Of a DNA stretch of 64,000 bases, positions 50,874 to 59,138 are shown piece after piece. The DNA is taken from positions 5,084,001 to 5,148,000 of the forward strand of contig NZ_CP025394.1 of NCBI RefSeq assembly GCF_002943525.1, in the 5' to 3' direction. Each line of letters starts with the position of its first letter. Within the stretch, counting starts at the first letter, position 1. The position numbers and the translations under genes are program-made. Source of the stretch: Kitasatospora sp. MMS16-BH015 (lineage in GTDB: Bacteria; Actinomycetota; Actinomycetes; Streptomycetales; Streptomycetaceae). Under the pieces are notes generated by a model. The model worked only from the letters and a program-made list of their open reading frames with translations, was not told the origin of the DNA and made no database searches.

Positions 50874-51974
50874 TCAGTGGGCGATGGACTCGTAGCCCTC
50901 GATGTCGCGCGGGCTGCGCGGGCCGGGGCCGATGTAGCGCGCGGCGGGGCGCACGAGGCGGCCGGTGCGCTTCTGCTCCAGGATGTGCGCCGACCAGCCG
51001 GCGGTGCGGGCGCAGGTGAACATCGAGGTGAACATGTGCGCGGGCACCTCGGCGAAGTCGAGCATGATGGCGGCCCAGAACTCCACGTTGGTGGCGAGCA
51101 CGCGGTCGGGGCGGCGGTTGTGCAGCTCCTCCAGCGCGGCCTTCTCCAGCGCCTCGGCGATCTCGAAGCGCGGGGCGCCGAGCTCCTTGGCGGTGCGGCG
51201 CAGCACGCGGGCGCGCGGGTCCTCGGCGCGGTAGACGCGGTGGCCGAAGCCCATCAGGCGCTCGCCCTTGTCGAGGGCGTTCTTGACCCAGGTGGTGGCG
51301 TCGCCGGTGCGCTCGATCTCCTCGATCATGCCGAGCACGCGGGACGGGGCGCCGCCGTGCAGCGGGCCGGACATCGCGCCGACGGCGCCGGAGAGCGCGG
51401 CGGCCACGTCGGCGCCGGTGGAGGCGATGACGCGGGCGGTGAAGGTGGAGGCGTTCATGCCGTGCTCGGCGGCGGAGGTCCAGTACGCGTCGATCGCCTT
51501 GACGTGCTTCGGGTCCGGCTCGCCGCGCCAGCGGATCATGAACCGCTCGACCACGGTCTCGGCCTTGTCGATCTCGCTCTGCGGGACCATCGGCAGGCCC
51601 TGGCCGCGGGCCGACTGGGCCACGTAGGAGAGCGCCATCACGGCGGCCCGGGCGAGGTCGTCACGGGCCTGCTCGGCGTCGATGTCGAGCAGCGGCTTGA
51701 GGCCCCAGACCGGGGCGAGCATCGCGAGCGCGGACTGCACGTCGACCCGGATGTCACCGGAGTGCACCGGGATCGGGAAGGGCTCGGCGGCCGGCAGGCC
51801 GGGGTTGAACTTGCCGTCCACCAGCAGGCCCCAGACGTGGCCGAAGGAGACGTTGCCGACCAGTTCGTCGATGTCGACACCACGGTATCGGAGGGCGCCG
51901 CCTTCACGGTCGGGCTCGGCGATCTCGCTCTCGAAAGCGACGACACCCTCAAGCCCGGGTACGAAATCGGACAT
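50874..51974 (-). CDS. Citrate synthase
   Basis: A 366-residue citrate synthase condensing oxaloacetate and acetyl-CoA. The catalytic histidines are visible in AAEHGMNASTFTARV and MGFGHRVYRAEDPRA, with LHGGAPSRV for substrate binding and the catalytic aspartate in MLDFAEVPAHMFT. The short N-terminus (MSDFVPGLEGVVAFESEIAE) is typical of the Gram-positive type; 2-methylcitrate synthase is a close relative and cannot be excluded. ATG 51974 has AAGGAG seven bases upstream. Confidence 0.93.
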   Translation of the reverse strand: MSDFVPGLEGVVAFESEIAEPDREGGALRYRGVDIDELVGNVSFGHVWGLLVDGKFNPGLPAAEPFPIPVHSGDIRVDVQSALAMLAPVWGLKPLLDIDAEQARDDLARAAVMALSYVAQSARGQGLPMVPQSEIDKAETVVERFMIRWRGEPDPKHVKAIDAYWTSAAEHGMNASTFTARVIASTGADVAAALSGAVGAMSGPLHGGAPSRVLGMIEEIERTGDATTWVKNALDKGERLMGFGHRVYRAEDPRARVLRRTAKELGAPRFEIAEALEKAALEELHNRRPDRVLATNVEFWAAIMLDFAEVPAHMFTSMFTCARTAGWSAHILEQKRTGRLVRPAARYIGPGPRSPRDIEGYESIAH

Positions 51975-52298
51975 GGACGGCTCCTTCAGTGATCCGATGC
52001 GCCGGGCCGCCGTGGTGGGGCGGATCCGGCGTCGACCGTATGGTGGTTGGCACTCGGTGTCAGAGTGACAGGCACGGAGTGCATTGCGCCAGACACCACC
52101 GAGGTGATGTTCCCCGGAGCCTGACGTCACTGGCGGGCTCGGCCCGTCCTCGTTGACGGGCGAATCGGCGAGTGCCGGGTGATACCGGACAAATCCTCGC
52201 ACTGGGGGCGGTGAAGCGGTGGCGAGACACCTTATCTCCCACCCGGGTTTGCCCGGGCGTAGCGGTACCCGACGCTTGTCGTACGGGATGATGTTGGG
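51975..52298. other. Divergent intergenic region, citrate synthase / pdxH
   Basis: This 324-bp region has no supported gene and should contain both promoters. TTGACGGGCG at about 52153 could be a -35 element in the plus direction. An imperfect dyad CACTCGGTGTCAGAGTG lies at about 52050-52066, upstream of the citrate synthase gene. Confidence 0.45.
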
Positions 52299-52997
52299 GT
52301 GCCTACCGCGGAAAGCCACCCGAAACACCAGTCGACGCCCGCCGAGGACCGGCCCGCCCCGGACCCGAGCGTGATGCGCGAGCACTACGAGCACGACGGT
52401 CTGACCGAGCACCAGCTCGCGGCCGACCCGGTCGCGCAGTTCACCCGGTGGTTCGACGAGGCTCGGCAGGCGGGCGTGCCCGAGCCCAACGCGATGGTGC
52501 TCTCCACCGCCGACGCGGCGGGCCGGCCGAGCTCGCGCACCGTGCTGCTGAAGGGCTACGACCGGCGCGGCTTCGTGTTCTACACCAACTACGGCTCCCG
52601 CAAGGGCGGCGAACTGGCCGTCAACCCCTGGGCCGCGCTGCTCTTCCCGTGGATCCTGCTGGGCCGCCAGGTGCAGGTCACCGGCCGGGTGGAGAAGGTC
52701 GGCCGGGACGAGACGGCCGCCTACTTCCGCACCAGGCCGCACGGGTCGCAGCTCGGCGCCTGGGCCAGCGAGCAGTCCAGCCCGGTCAGCGGGCGCGAGG
52801 TGCTGGAGCAGCGGTACGCCGACCTGGCCGGCCGCTACCCCGAGGGCGAGGGCGTGCCGGTGCCGCCGTTCTGGGGCGGGTACCGGGTGGTGCCGGAGAC
52901 GGTGGAGTTCTGGCAGGGCCGGGCGAACCGGCTGCACGACCGGCTGCGGTACGTGGCGGAGGGCTCCGGCTGGCGGGTGGAGCGGCTCTGCCCGTAG
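52299..52997 (+). CDS. pdxH: Pyridoxamine 5'-phosphate oxidase
   Basis: A 232-residue FMN enzyme that makes pyridoxal 5'-phosphate. NAMVLSTADAAGRPSSRTVLLKGYDRRGFVFYTNYGSRKGGEL covers the FMN-binding site. RPHGSQLGAWASEQSSPVSGREVLE and the C-terminal FWQGRANRLHDRLRY are the family signature. The GTG at 52299 gives a 40-residue lead-in; no good ribosome binding site is visible. PdxH supplies the PLP cofactor used by SerC and ThrC in this window, though co-regulation is not implied. Confidence 0.95.
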   Translation: MPTAESHPKHQSTPAEDRPAPDPSVMREHYEHDGLTEHQLAADPVAQFTRWFDEARQAGVPEPNAMVLSTADAAGRPSSRTVLLKGYDRRGFVFYTNYGSRKGGELAVNPWAALLFPWILLGRQVQVTGRVEKVGRDETAAYFRTRPHGSQLGAWASEQSSPVSGREVLEQRYADLAGRYPEGEGVPVPPFWGGYRVVPETVEFWQGRANRLHDRLRYVAEGSGWRVERLCP

Positions 52998-53275
52998 GCG
53001 GCGGCCCGGCCCGTGGGCGGCGGCGCCGTCCACGGGCGGTGGGCGAACATGATCGGTACGGCTACGTCAACCGCCGTACGGGTTACTAGACCGAGCTGGT
53101 GGAGAGTCTCACTCTTCCGGGCCATTCTCCGGGGGCGCCAGGGGCTGCTGGGCCCTCGCGTGGGGAAAATCGGGCGTAATCGGGATCGACCCAGTGCCAG
53201 GACAGGGTATCTGTGTTACCCCGTTTTCCCCGCGCCCAAGCTTCCCCGTGCCCCGGGCGCAGAAACGAGACTTCC

Positions 53276-53458
53276 ATGGTCGCCGCACTCGCCGTCCGGC
53301 CGGTTGACACCGAGCCGGACGAGACCTCCGCACCTCGGCCCGCGCTCGCCGAGCTCGCCGCACTGGGTACGGACCGCCTCACCGCGCGCCTGCACCGCGC
53401 CCTGCCGGGCGACGAGCCCGGCCGGGTCGCCGTCGCGGCCTTCAACTCCTCGATCTGA
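53276..53458 (+). CDS. fxsA: FxSxx-COOH RiPP precursor peptide
   Basis: A 60-residue peptide ending AVAAFNSSI, so its last five residues are F56-N57-S58-S59-I60, exactly the FxSxx-COOH pattern. The N-terminal part (PALAELAALGTDRLTARLHRALPG) forms an amphipathic helix suited to leader recognition by the maturase. Phe-x-Ser at the extreme C-terminus is the known kind of site for radical SAM three-residue cyclophane formation, here presumably linking F56 and S58. The maturase gene follows after 120 bp, with a 26-bp palindrome between. The ATG at 53276 has only a weak ribosome binding site (ACGAGA). Confidence 0.85.
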   Translation: MVAALAVRPVDTEPDETSAPRPALAELAALGTDRLTARLHRALPGDEPGRVAVAAFNSSI

Positions 53459-53525
53459 CCACCCCGTAGATCCGAGACCCCGTCCGGCTGGCGGCCACTC
53501 ACCGGTGGCCCGCTCAGCCGCCGTC

Positions 53526-53551
53526 CCGGGCCCGGGGATCCCCGGGCCCGG
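53526..53551. terminator. 26-bp perfect palindrome between precursor and maturase genes
   Basis: A fully self-complementary GC sequence (CCGGGCCCGGGGA and its reverse complement) 67 bp after the precursor stop codon and 27 bp before the maturase ATG. It could attenuate transcription so that the short precursor mRNA is more abundant than the maturase mRNA, as in many RiPP operons. Confidence 0.6.
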
Positions 53552-53578
53552 CAGGCAAGTGAGCCGGTAGCAGCCCTG

Positions 53579-56032
53579 ATGTCCCGCCCCACCGCGCAGG
53601 TCGCCCCCCTCGCCGTGCCGCCGCAGTCGGCGCTCCCCCCGGCCGTGGTGCCGTTCACCCAGTTCGTGCTGAAGGTGCACAGCCGCTGCGACCTGGCCTG
53701 CGACCACTGCTACGTCTACGAGCACGCCGACACCAGCTGGCGCGGCAAGCCCCGGGCCGCCTCCGCGCGGGTGCTCGGGCAGGCCGCCGAGCGGATCGCC
53801 GAGCACGCCCGCGCCCACCGGTTGCCCGCCGTGCACGTGGTGCTGCACGGGGGCGAACCGCTGCTCGCCGGGCCGGCCGCGCTGCGGCGCGCCGCCGAGG
53901 AGCTGCGCGCGGCCCTGCCGGCCGACTGCGCGCTCGACCTGCGGATCCACACCAACGGCGTGCGGCTGGACCGCGCGTACTGCGAGCTCTTCGCCGAGCT
54001 CGGCATCCGGGTCGGCATCTCGCTGGACGGCGACCGGGCCGCCAACGACCGGCACCGGCGCTACGCCGACGGCCGGAGCAGCCACGGCCAGGTGCTGGCC
54101 GCCGTCGAGCTGCTGCGCACCCCGGAGTACCGGGAGCTCTACGCCGGCCTGCTCTGCACGGTGGACGTGGAGAACGACCCGGTGGCGGTCTACGACGCGC
54201 TGGTGGCGCTCGACCCGCCGCGGATCGACTTCCTGCTGCCCCATGCCACCTGGGACACCCCGCCCAAACGGCCGCCGGGCGCCGGGCCGACGCCCTACGC
54301 CGACTGGCTGCAGGCCGTGCACGACCGCTGGACGGCGCACGGCCGCCCGGTGCCGGTCCGGCTGTTCGACTCGGTGCACCGCACCCTGCGCGGCCGCTCC
54401 AGCCTCACCGAATCGCTCGGGCTCGACCCGGCCGACCTGGTGGTGGTGGAGACCGACGGCACGCTGGAGCAGGCCGACAGCCTCAAGACCGCCTACGACG
54501 GCGCCCCGGCCACCGGCTTCGACCTCTTCGCGCACTCCCTCGACCAGGTCGCCCGGCACCCCGCGATGGTCCAACGGCAGTCCGGCCTGGCCGGGTTGAG
54601 CGCCGAGTGCCGGGCCTGCCCGGTGGTCCGCTCCTGCGGCGGGGGGCTCTACGCGCACCGCTACCGGGCCGGGCGCGACTTCGACAACCCCTCCGTCTTC
54701 TGTGGGGACCTGATGAAACTGATCACGAACATCGGCGAGCGGGAGGCGGCGGCCGGCGCCGCCGTCGGCCGGCCCGAGGAGCCCGGGCTGCCCGGGCTGG
54801 ACCTGGAACTGACGGAAAGTCAGTTCGACGAGCTGGCCGCCGGACACGGCGGTGCGGAGACGGTCGGCTTGCTGGTCGAGGCCCAACTCCGCCTCACCAA
54901 GCAGCTGTCGGCCGCGCTGGCGGCGGAGGAGCCGGCCGCCTGGGCGGTGCTGGGGCAGCTGGACGGCACGGCGCCGGCGGCGGTGGACGCGGTGCTGCGG
55001 CATCCGTACGCGCGGGCCTGGGCGGTGCGGCGGCTGCGGGGCGCCGACGGGGGCCTCGGTGGCGCGCCGGGGGAGGGCCCCGGCGGGTTGGCCGAGTCGG
55101 CGGGGGCGGCGGCGGTGCGGGCCGGGGTGGAGTGCGAGCTGCTGCTGCCGGTGCGGGCGGGCGCGGTGCGGCTGCCCACCCTCGGGGTGGCGCTGGTCGG
55201 CGGGGCGGGCAGTGCGCGGCTGGCGGTGACGGCCGCCGGGTTCACCGTGACCGGCGACAACTCGTCGGTGGTGACGGTGCGTTGGGGTGAACCGAGCGGG
55301 CCGGCCTGGCAGCCGGTGCGGCAGGTCGCGCTGCTGGGCGGCGGTGGCTGGACGGTTGCCCTGGAGGACACCGACCCGGCCCGGGACGAGTACCAGCAGG
55401 CCGTGGCCGACCGGCTCGACGGCGAGGAACTGCTGGGCTGGCAGGGGGCGTTGCGCGAGACCTGGGAGCTGATCCGGCGCGATCTGCCGGGCGCCGCACC
55501 CGGCCTGCGGGCCGGGCTCGGGGTGATCACCCCGCTGCGGCCCGGCCCGGCCGGGCGCGAGGTGAGCGCCGCCGCCCGGCAGGCCTTCGGGGCCGTGGGC
55601 ATCGCCCGGCCGGCCACCGCGCCCACCCTCGCGCTGCTGCTCACCCACGAGTTCAACCACGTCAAGCTCGGTGCGCTGCTCGACCGCTACGACCTCTTCG
55701 ACCGCGCCGACGCCCGCCGCTACCACGCCCCCTGGCGGCCGGACCCGCGCCCGATCGAGGGCCTGCTCCAGGGCACCTACGCGCACCTGGCCGTCACCGA
55801 GTACTGGGCCGCCCGGGTCCGGGCCTACGACGGTCTGCCGGGCGCGGCGGCCGACCGGGCCCGCCGCGAGCTGGCCACCTGGTACGGCCACTCCTGGGAC
55901 GCCGTGGACACCCTGCTCGGCTCGGGCGCGCTGACCGAGCTGGGGGAGCGGTTCACGCTCGGGATGCGGGGCGCGCTGGAGACCGGCCCGGCCTCGCAAG
56001 GTGCCCGCAAGGGCGGTCGGGTGTCGTGGTGA
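53579..56032 (+). CDS. fxsB: Radical SAM/SPASM peptide maturase FxsB with C-terminal HExxH domain
   Basis: An 817-residue fusion. The radical SAM cluster is C37-x3-C41-x2-C44 in SRCDLACDHCYVYEHAD, followed by HGGEPLLAG. SPASM auxiliary-cluster cysteines include C344, C347, C353 and C375 (ECRACPVVRSCGGGLY, VFCGDL). After about residue 400 comes a ~400-residue domain with H690-E-F-N-H694 (LTHEFNHVKLGALLDRYDL), the signature of the peptide beta-hydroxylase-like HExxH family seen in FxsB proteins; some such extensions are inactive, but this motif is intact. Expected role: cyclophane formation on the upstream FxSxx peptide, perhaps plus a second modification. ATG 53579 is used; no strong ribosome binding site. 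Confidence 0.9.
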   Translation: MSRPTAQVAPLAVPPQSALPPAVVPFTQFVLKVHSRCDLACDHCYVYEHADTSWRGKPRAASARVLGQAAERIAEHARAHRLPAVHVVLHGGEPLLAGPAALRRAAEELRAALPADCALDLRIHTNGVRLDRAYCELFAELGIRVGISLDGDRAANDRHRRYADGRSSHGQVLAAVELLRTPEYRELYAGLLCTVDVENDPVAVYDALVALDPPRIDFLLPHATWDTPPKRPPGAGPTPYADWLQAVHDRWTAHGRPVPVRLFDSVHRTLRGRSSLTESLGLDPADLVVVETDGTLEQADSLKTAYDGAPATGFDLFAHSLDQVARHPAMVQRQSGLAGLSAECRACPVVRSCGGGLYAHRYRAGRDFDNPSVFCGDLMKLITNIGEREAAAGAAVGRPEEPGLPGLDLELTESQFDELAAGHGGAETVGLLVEAQLRLTKQLSAALAAEEPAAWAVLGQLDGTAPAAVDAVLRHPYARAWAVRRLRGADGGLGGAPGEGPGGLAESAGAAAVRAGVECELLLPVRAGAVRLPTLGVALVGGAGSARLAVTAAGFTVTGDNSSVVTVRWGEPSGPAWQPVRQVALLGGGGWTVALEDTDPARDEYQQAVADRLDGEELLGWQGALRETWELIRRDLPGAAPGLRAGLGVITPLRPGPAGREVSAAARQAFGAVGIARPATAPTLALLLTHEFNHVKLGALLDRYDLFDRADARRYHAPWRPDPRPIEGLLQGTYAHLAVTEYWAARVRAYDGLPGAAADRARRELATWYGHSWDAVDTLLGSGALTELGERFTLGMRGALETGPASQGARKGGRVSW

Positions 56033-56044
56033 GGGCCTCGCCCG

Positions 56045-56123
56045 GGGCTCTGGCACCGGGCTCTGGCACCGGGCTCTGTCACCGAGTTCTGGCACCGAGC
56101 CCTGGCAGCGAGTTTCTGGCACC
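56045..56123. repeat. Six 13-bp tandem repeats downstream of the maturase gene
   Basis: Units with consensus GGGCTCTGGCACC start at 56045, 56058, 56071, 56084, 56097 and 56110; the last is 14 bp. They begin 13 bp after the maturase stop codon and end 110 bp before the acetyltransferase start. The first two are identical and the others have drifted. Confidence 0.88.
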
Positions 56124-56233
56124 GGGTAATGCCATGAAACGCCATGAACTGCCGGGGGTGGCGGTCTTCTGCTGCCCCCGGGGGACGGCGTACCGTCGTG
56201 CCGGTTCGGCCGGGTGGGTGTGAGGGAGCCGCT

Positions 56234-57019
56234 GTGTACGCAGCCGGGCAGCTGGAGCAGGACTTGCGGGCGCTCGGCGTCCGCGCCGGGGACACGCTGC
56301 TGGTGCAGTCCTCGCTGCGCTCGGTCGGGCCGGTGGACGGCGGTGGCGAAACGATTCTCAAGGCGCTGCTCGGCGTGCTCGGCCCCGAGGGCACCCTGGT
56401 CGTCTACACCGCCTCGCCGGAGAACTCCGACACCTCGCGCCTGGCGCTCGCGCTGACCGAGCACCTGGGGCCCGCCGAGCTGCGCGCCCACCGGGCCACC
56501 ATGCCCCCGTACGACCCGGCCACCACCCCGACCTCGCCCATCCTGGGCGCCTTCTCCGAGCTGGTCCGGGCCCAGCCGGGGGCGCTGCGCAGCGCCCACC
56601 CGCAGACCTCCTTCACCGCCCTCGGCCCGAAGGCAGCCGAGCTGACGGCCCGGCACGACCTGGACTGCCACCTCGGCGAGCGCTCGCCGGTCGGCGCGCT
56701 CTACCGCACCGGCGCGCGGGCCCTGCTGGTCGGCATCCCGGTCTGGTGCTGCACCGCCTTCCACCTGGCCGAGTACCGCCTCCCCGGCCAGGGCACCCAG
56801 CGCTACGGCTGCGTGGTCACCGACTCCCGGGGCCTGCGGCAGTGGGTCCACTTCGACGCCCCCAAGCTGGAGGACGAGCACTTCGTCCGGATGGGCGAGG
56901 CGCTGGCCCAGGACATCGCCGGCCTGATCCGCGGCCGCCTCGGCGAGGCCGACTGCTTCCTTCTCGCCATCCCCGAGGGCGTCGACGCCTGCACCGCCTG
57001 GCTGGGGCGGGAGCGCTGA
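56234..57019 (+). CDS. AAC(3)-type N-acetyltransferase associated with the FxS cluster
   Basis: A 261-residue member of the aminoglycoside 3-N-acetyltransferase fold. LLVQSSLRSVGPVDGGGETI, PEGTLVVYTASPENSD, HPQTSFTALGPKAAELTARH, HLGERSPVGALYRTGARALLVG and CCTAFHLAEYRLPG cover the acetyl-CoA site and the conserved HxxE-like and histidine motifs. The GTG at 56234 has GGGAG five bases upstream. Proteins of this fold acetylate amino groups of diverse molecules. Beside a RiPP precursor and maturase, tailoring of the peptide or self-protection is more plausible than drug resistance, but this is inference. Confidence 0.88.
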   Translation: MYAAGQLEQDLRALGVRAGDTLLVQSSLRSVGPVDGGGETILKALLGVLGPEGTLVVYTASPENSDTSRLALALTEHLGPAELRAHRATMPPYDPATTPTSPILGAFSELVRAQPGALRSAHPQTSFTALGPKAAELTARHDLDCHLGERSPVGALYRTGARALLVGIPVWCCTAFHLAEYRLPGQGTQRYGCVVTDSRGLRQWVHFDAPKLEDEHFVRMGEALAQDIAGLIRGRLGEADCFLLAIPEGVDACTAWLGRER

Positions 57020-57051
57020 CGGCCGCCGCCCCAGGAGGGGCGACGGCCGTC
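57018..57051. terminator. Bidirectional terminator
   Basis: A 15-bp inverted repeat with one G-T type mismatch (57018-57032 with 57037-57051) and loop AGGA, starting inside the acetyltransferase stop codon and ending 14 bp before the stop codon of the convergent deacetylase gene. Confidence 0.85.
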
Positions 57052-57065
57052 GGGGTGGCGCGGGG

Positions 57066-59138
57066 TCAGTCGGTCTGCCGCCACTCGGTGGTGCGGACCT
57101 GGCGGCCGGAGACCTCCAGGACGGTGGTGTGCAGGCGGCTGTCGGTGCCCATCACCGCGAGCACAGCCTGGCCGTGGTGGTTCAGGGCCAGCGAGGGAAG
57201 GTGGACGAACGGACCGCCGCCGAGGTCGTGCCATTCGGAGTGGAACGCACCGTCACCGGTGGGCTGGACCGTCGCGCTGACCGTCCCGTTGTCGTTGCGC
57301 TGGGCGATCAGCACATCGCCGGTCGGCAGCAGCACGGTGGCCAGCCGCCCGAAGCCGCCGTCGCCACCGAGCAGGTGCGCCCGGGTGTCCCAGCGGCCGT
57401 CGGGCTCGGACTGGCGGTAGGCGATCACCCAGGCGGTGTTGGGCTGGCGGACGAACAGCACCAGTCGGCCGTCCGGCTGCTCGAGCACCGCGGGCGGTCC
57501 GGAGGGCGCGGGCAGCAGCGTGTCGTACTCGGCCGCGAGGTCCGAGCCGGGGCTGCTCTGGCGCCAGCGGACCACACCGGGCTGGATGCCGTCGCCCACC
57601 GAGCCGCCGTAGAGCTCGATCGTGCCGCGGCTGGTGGTGAGCGCCCCGTAGCCGTCCTGGCTGCGGCCGCCGTGGTCCAGCCACTTGCTCCACTGGCCGT
57701 CCGCGAGCCGCTTGCGAGCGCTCAGACCGTGCCCGAAGTTGCGGACGAAGAAGCGCAGCTGGCCGTCGGCGTCGAAGGCGCCGACCGGGTTGCCGAGCTC
57801 CCGGCGCTTGATCGGGTTGTTGCCCGCCTCGTTGTACGGGTTGCCCAGGTTGTTCCACGGACCGAAGACGCTCGAGGGCTGCCCCTGCCAGGCGTGCACC
57901 ACGTCGCGGGTGTGGCCGTACTGGTCGGCCGCGGCGTACATGCGCAGGCCCAGCACGTGCAGGCAGCCGCGCGGATCGCGGACCACGTCGAGCTGCGGCA
58001 GGAAGGTGGTGTCGTCCTGGTCGAGCAGGGCGCCCAGCGGGGCCCGCTCGGCGAACTCGCCGGTGCCGGCCAGGCTCTCCGTCCAACGCACCGGGCGGCC
58101 GTTCAGCACGGCGAAGGCCACGAGTCGGCCGTCGGGCTGCTGCTGGAGCCAGTTGGTGGTGCCCTGGTACCGGTAGGTGGTGCTCTGGCCGTAACCGCGG
58201 TTGTAGGCGCGGGCCCCGAGCTGGCGGTCGCCGCAGGTGAGCGGGGACTCGCACTCGTGGCCGTCGCCGCCGCCGTAGACGGTGATGTACTTCATCTTCT
58301 CGGCGAAGGCGGGGCCGCTCAGGTTGAAGGGCCACAGCTTGTTCCAGTAGCCGCGGTAGCTCTCCACCGTCACCGACTGGTCGTGGCCCGCCTGGTCGTA
58401 GCGGCGCAGCGCGGTGAGCGCGAACAGCGCGGAGGCGGTGTGGTCCTCGTTGTCGCAGTAGCGGGTCGGGCCGTTGCCGTAGCTGGTGTGGTCCGGGTCC
58501 GGGTCGAGGACGCGGACCACGCTCGGGCGGTGCTCCGCGAGGAGGTCGGCCAGGGTGTCGATCAGGCCGTCGCGGGTGAAGTTGTAGGTGCCGCTCTCCC
58601 CGGGGATGGGGCTGCCGGTGGGGCGCAGGGTCGGCTGGGCGGGCGACTCCTCGGTCCACAGGGTCCGCAGGCGCACGGGGGCACCGCCCTGGACCATCCG
58701 GAGGTTGAGGAAGATCAGCGTGATCGGTGCCTCGCCGGCCTCCAGCACGCTGACCTCGCCGACGACGCCGTCGCGGAAGGTGCGGGCCTCCCGCTTCCAC
58801 TCCGCGCCCCGGTCGCCCGTCACGATCGCCGAGTAGGCGGCACGGATGCCGTTCTGGCGGCCGGCCGTGTAGCCCTCGAAGTCCTCCGGCAGTTCCAGGC
58901 GGTCCTTGTCCGAGGTGGGGGCGTTGCGCCCGTCGGCCTCACCGGCGGTGACGTAGACGCAGACCACCGGGATGCCCGCCCGGACGGTGTGGAGCAGGTC
59001 GGGCACCATGAAGTACAGGTCGTCGTCGGTGTGCGCGACGATCTGCATGTGGGGCTGGGCCGGCTGCTTGCGGACGGCCGACCCGGCCGTGTCACCCGAG
59101 GGCTCGGCTCGGTTCGATCGAGTGCGGAACAGGTTCAC
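57066..59138 (-). CDS. PIG-L family deacetylase with C-terminal propeller-like domain
   Basis: A 690-residue two-part protein. The N-terminal ~270 residues are a LmbE/PIG-L zinc deacetylase with AHTDDDLYFMVPDLLHTVRAG (metal-binding His and Asp) and CDNEDHTASALFAL (second His). The remaining ~420 residues contain repeated motifs (WLQQQPDGRLVAFAVLNGRP, LEQPDGRLVLFVRQPN, RRELGNPVGAFDADGQLRFF) typical of a beta-propeller that could bind carbohydrate. The GTG at 59138 overlaps the upstream gene by 47 bp; ATG 59048 is the alternative. The substrate is likely an N-acetyl sugar in a glycopolymer, inferred from neighbours. Confidence 0.85.
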   Translation of the reverse strand: MNLFRTRSNRAEPSGDTAGSAVRKQPAQPHMQIVAHTDDDLYFMVPDLLHTVRAGIPVVCVYVTAGEADGRNAPTSDKDRLELPEDFEGYTAGRQNGIRAAYSAIVTGDRGAEWKREARTFRDGVVGEVSVLEAGEAPITLIFLNLRMVQGGAPVRLRTLWTEESPAQPTLRPTGSPIPGESGTYNFTRDGLIDTLADLLAEHRPSVVRVLDPDPDHTSYGNGPTRYCDNEDHTASALFALTALRRYDQAGHDQSVTVESYRGYWNKLWPFNLSGPAFAEKMKYITVYGGGDGHECESPLTCGDRQLGARAYNRGYGQSTTYRYQGTTNWLQQQPDGRLVAFAVLNGRPVRWTESLAGTGEFAERAPLGALLDQDDTTFLPQLDVVRDPRGCLHVLGLRMYAAADQYGHTRDVVHAWQGQPSSVFGPWNNLGNPYNEAGNNPIKRRELGNPVGAFDADGQLRFFVRNFGHGLSARKRLADGQWSKWLDHGGRSQDGYGALTTSRGTIELYGGSVGDGIQPGVVRWRQSSPGSDLAAEYDTLLPAPSGPPAVLEQPDGRLVLFVRQPNTAWVIAYRQSEPDGRWDTRAHLLGGDGGFGRLATVLLPTGDVLIAQRNDNGTVSATVQPTGDGAFHSEWHDLGGGPFVHLPSLALNHHGQAVLAVMGTDSRLHTTVLEVSGRQVRTTEWRQTD

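Noticed and set aside
53216..53240. Another copy of the structured repeat near TTTTCCCCGCGCCC upstream of the precursor gene
   Set aside because: Only 11 bases match the right arm, and the hairpin and left arm are missing; chance similarity in GC-rich DNA is likely.
53013..53570. 185-codon plus-strand frame overlapping the RiPP precursor
   Set aside because: Arg/Pro/Ser-rich with poor codon bias and in a different frame from the FxSxx peptide; no ribosome binding site.
56045..56123. Short CRISPR-like array
   Set aside because: Units are 13 bp and directly adjoining with no spacers; they are simple tandem repeats and no cas gene is present.
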